From contig NZ_LT727811.1 in NCBI RefSeq assembly GCF_900162665.1, positions 128,063 through 192,062 on the forward strand: a stretch of 64,000 bases of DNA, in the 5' to 3' direction. The DNA comes from Oceanobacillus sojae. Its GTDB lineage: Bacteria; Bacillota; Bacilli; Bacillales; Amphibacillaceae. This document shows, piece after piece, positions 63,408 through 64,000 of the stretch. A model generated the notes under the pieces. It was not told the DNA's origin. It was given only the letters and a program-made list of their open reading frames with translations, and ran no database searches. Both the position numbers and the translations under genes were made by a program. Every line of letters begins with the position of its first letter. Position 1 is the stretch's first letter.

Positions 63408-63471
63408 TTTTTCTCAGCAGAAGATCCTCATATCGCCGTATCATTTTTATTGGACTTTCTGAGCGTCCTTT
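63408..63471. repeat. Hairpin element R6, right-end fragment
   Basis: TTCTCAGCAGAAGATCCTC is the tail of a module X, followed by ATCGCCGTATCATTTTTATTGGACTTTCTGAGCG, the right end of an R element, closely like R3 (shown in pieces). The left part is missing. It abuts the stop codon of the binding protein gene inside the operon. Confidence 0.72.
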
Positions 63472-64000
63472 TTAACGGCTGACTAAGTCCTCAGCCCGCT
63501 TTACTGCTGCATCCCATTCTTCCTCTGGATCAGCACCTTCTTGCACGTTTGTTAATGCTGTTAAAATTTCATTGTTTACAGAAACATATTTCTCACCTTT
63601 ATAAACAGCATCCGTAATATCATTTGCTGCTTCACCAAATACCACGGATGTTACCTGTCCGCCGAAAAATTCATCTTCATTCGTTTTAAAATCGTCCATT
63701 TCATATACTGCAGGAGCTGACGGGAACAGCCCATGACTCTTGAAGGACTCTAATTGATTTTCAGGAGATGTCAGCCACTCTATAAAATCGTAAGCCTCCT
63801 CTGCATGCTCTGTTTCTGCCGGGATGGTAAGAAATGACCCGCCCCAGTTTGCAGAAAACTCTGTAGGCAATGTTGCAACCCGGAATAAGCCGGAAGCATC
63901 CGGTGCATTTCCTTCCATCCAGCCCTTCAGCCAGCCTGGACCTAATTCTGCAGCAAAATCCCCATTATTTACGGCATTTGCCCATTCAGGAGTCCACATT
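63472..64000 (-). CDS. Sugar ABC transporter substrate-binding protein, 5' part outside window
   Basis: The frame is open to the window edge, so the N-terminus with its lipoprotein signal is missing; about 175 C-terminal residues are seen. GSFLTIPAETEHAEEAYDFIEWLTSPENQLESF is the typical late region of CUT1 family extracellular binding proteins (shown in part), and VNNEILTALTNVQEGADPEEEWDAAVKRAEDLV is the usual C-terminus. It is the first visible gene of the LacI/ABC operon and is followed by a hairpin that likely sets the ratio to the permeases. Confidence 0.9.
   Translation of the reverse strand, partial: MWTPEWANAVNNGDFAAELGPGWLKGWMEGNAPDASGLFRVATLPTEFSANWGGSFLTIPAETEHAEEAYDFIEWLTSPENQLESFKSHGLFPSAPAVYEMDDFKTNEDEFFGGQVTSVVFGEAANDITDAVYKGEKYVSVNNEILTALTNVQEGADPEEEWDAAVKRAEDLVSR

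Overview
The window reads as chromosome of a low-GC, Gram-positive, spore-forming-type Bacillaceae, closest in flavour to Oceanobacillus or Virgibacillus. The reasons are strong AGGAGG ribosome binding sites, TTG and GTG starts, a SAM-I riboswitch, a LicT antitermination leader, and gene pairs known from Bacillus (ydbT, ykhA-like, cls, ypmR-ypmS, ykpA, ywqA-like, yuzB). The genus is an inference. I see no rRNA, tRNA, CRISPR array, prophage or transposase gene.

Layout. 0-6.7 kb: a cut PH-domain membrane protein, a truncated CPBP protease, an acyl-CoA thioesterase, cardiolipin synthase, a methionine gamma-lyase-like enzyme and RarD. 6.7-11.2 kb: a beta-glucoside PTS operon (RAT/terminator, licT, EIIBCA, 6-phospho-beta-glucosidase). 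11.5-13.5 kb: S-box-controlled O-acetylhomoserine sulfhydrylase with an unusual C-terminal domain. 13.7-18.4 kb: ypmR-ypmS, a permuted NlpC/P60-like protein and an ABC-F ATPase. 18.5-23.6 kb: a TetR / NCS1 permease / DUF917 / hydantoinase-like operon. 23.7-26 kb: threonine degradation (tdh, kbl). 26-35.4 kb: secreted LysM-3D and DUF1002 proteins, MFS and MATE exporters, Fe-alcohol dehydrogenase, RidA and a lysozyme-like protein. 35.4-39.1 kb: a TAXI-type TRAP transporter. 39.4-46 kb: a beta-lactamase-fold protein with a regulator, a SWIM-SNF2 helicase and an MFS transporter. 46-50.3 kb: DoxX, then a PadR / DUF2812 / ABC-2 exporter operon with three operator dyads. 50.5-54.1 kb: an FMN reductase, an SH3b amidase and a PepSY-like protein. 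54.7-64 kb: a LacI-controlled ABC-import operon for beta-glucosides (binding protein, two permeases, LacI, a large glycoside phosphorylase-like protein, a ROK kinase and GH1).

The most unusual content is non-coding. A dispersed family of hairpin elements with terminal inverted repeats (GTTCAAAAAGTC type) occurs at about 15.4, 30.3, 33.3, 46.1, 52.7 and 63.4 kb. Two smaller structured modules are found inside some copies and absent from otherwise matching copies, so filled and empty sites can be compared. Both modules also occur in or beside an unrelated palindromic repeat pair at 54.2-54.7 kb. Across copies the loops are constant while the paired arms change together, which is the signature of a conserved fold. 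I did not recognise these modules as a named RNA or mobile element.

Metabolically, the window holds two routes for beta-glucosides: a PTS route at 7-11 kb and an ABC-import, kinase/phosphorylase and GH1 route at 55-64 kb. It also holds two sulfur amino acid enzymes (synthesis under S-box control and methionine breakdown), amino acid catabolism and several cell-envelope proteins.
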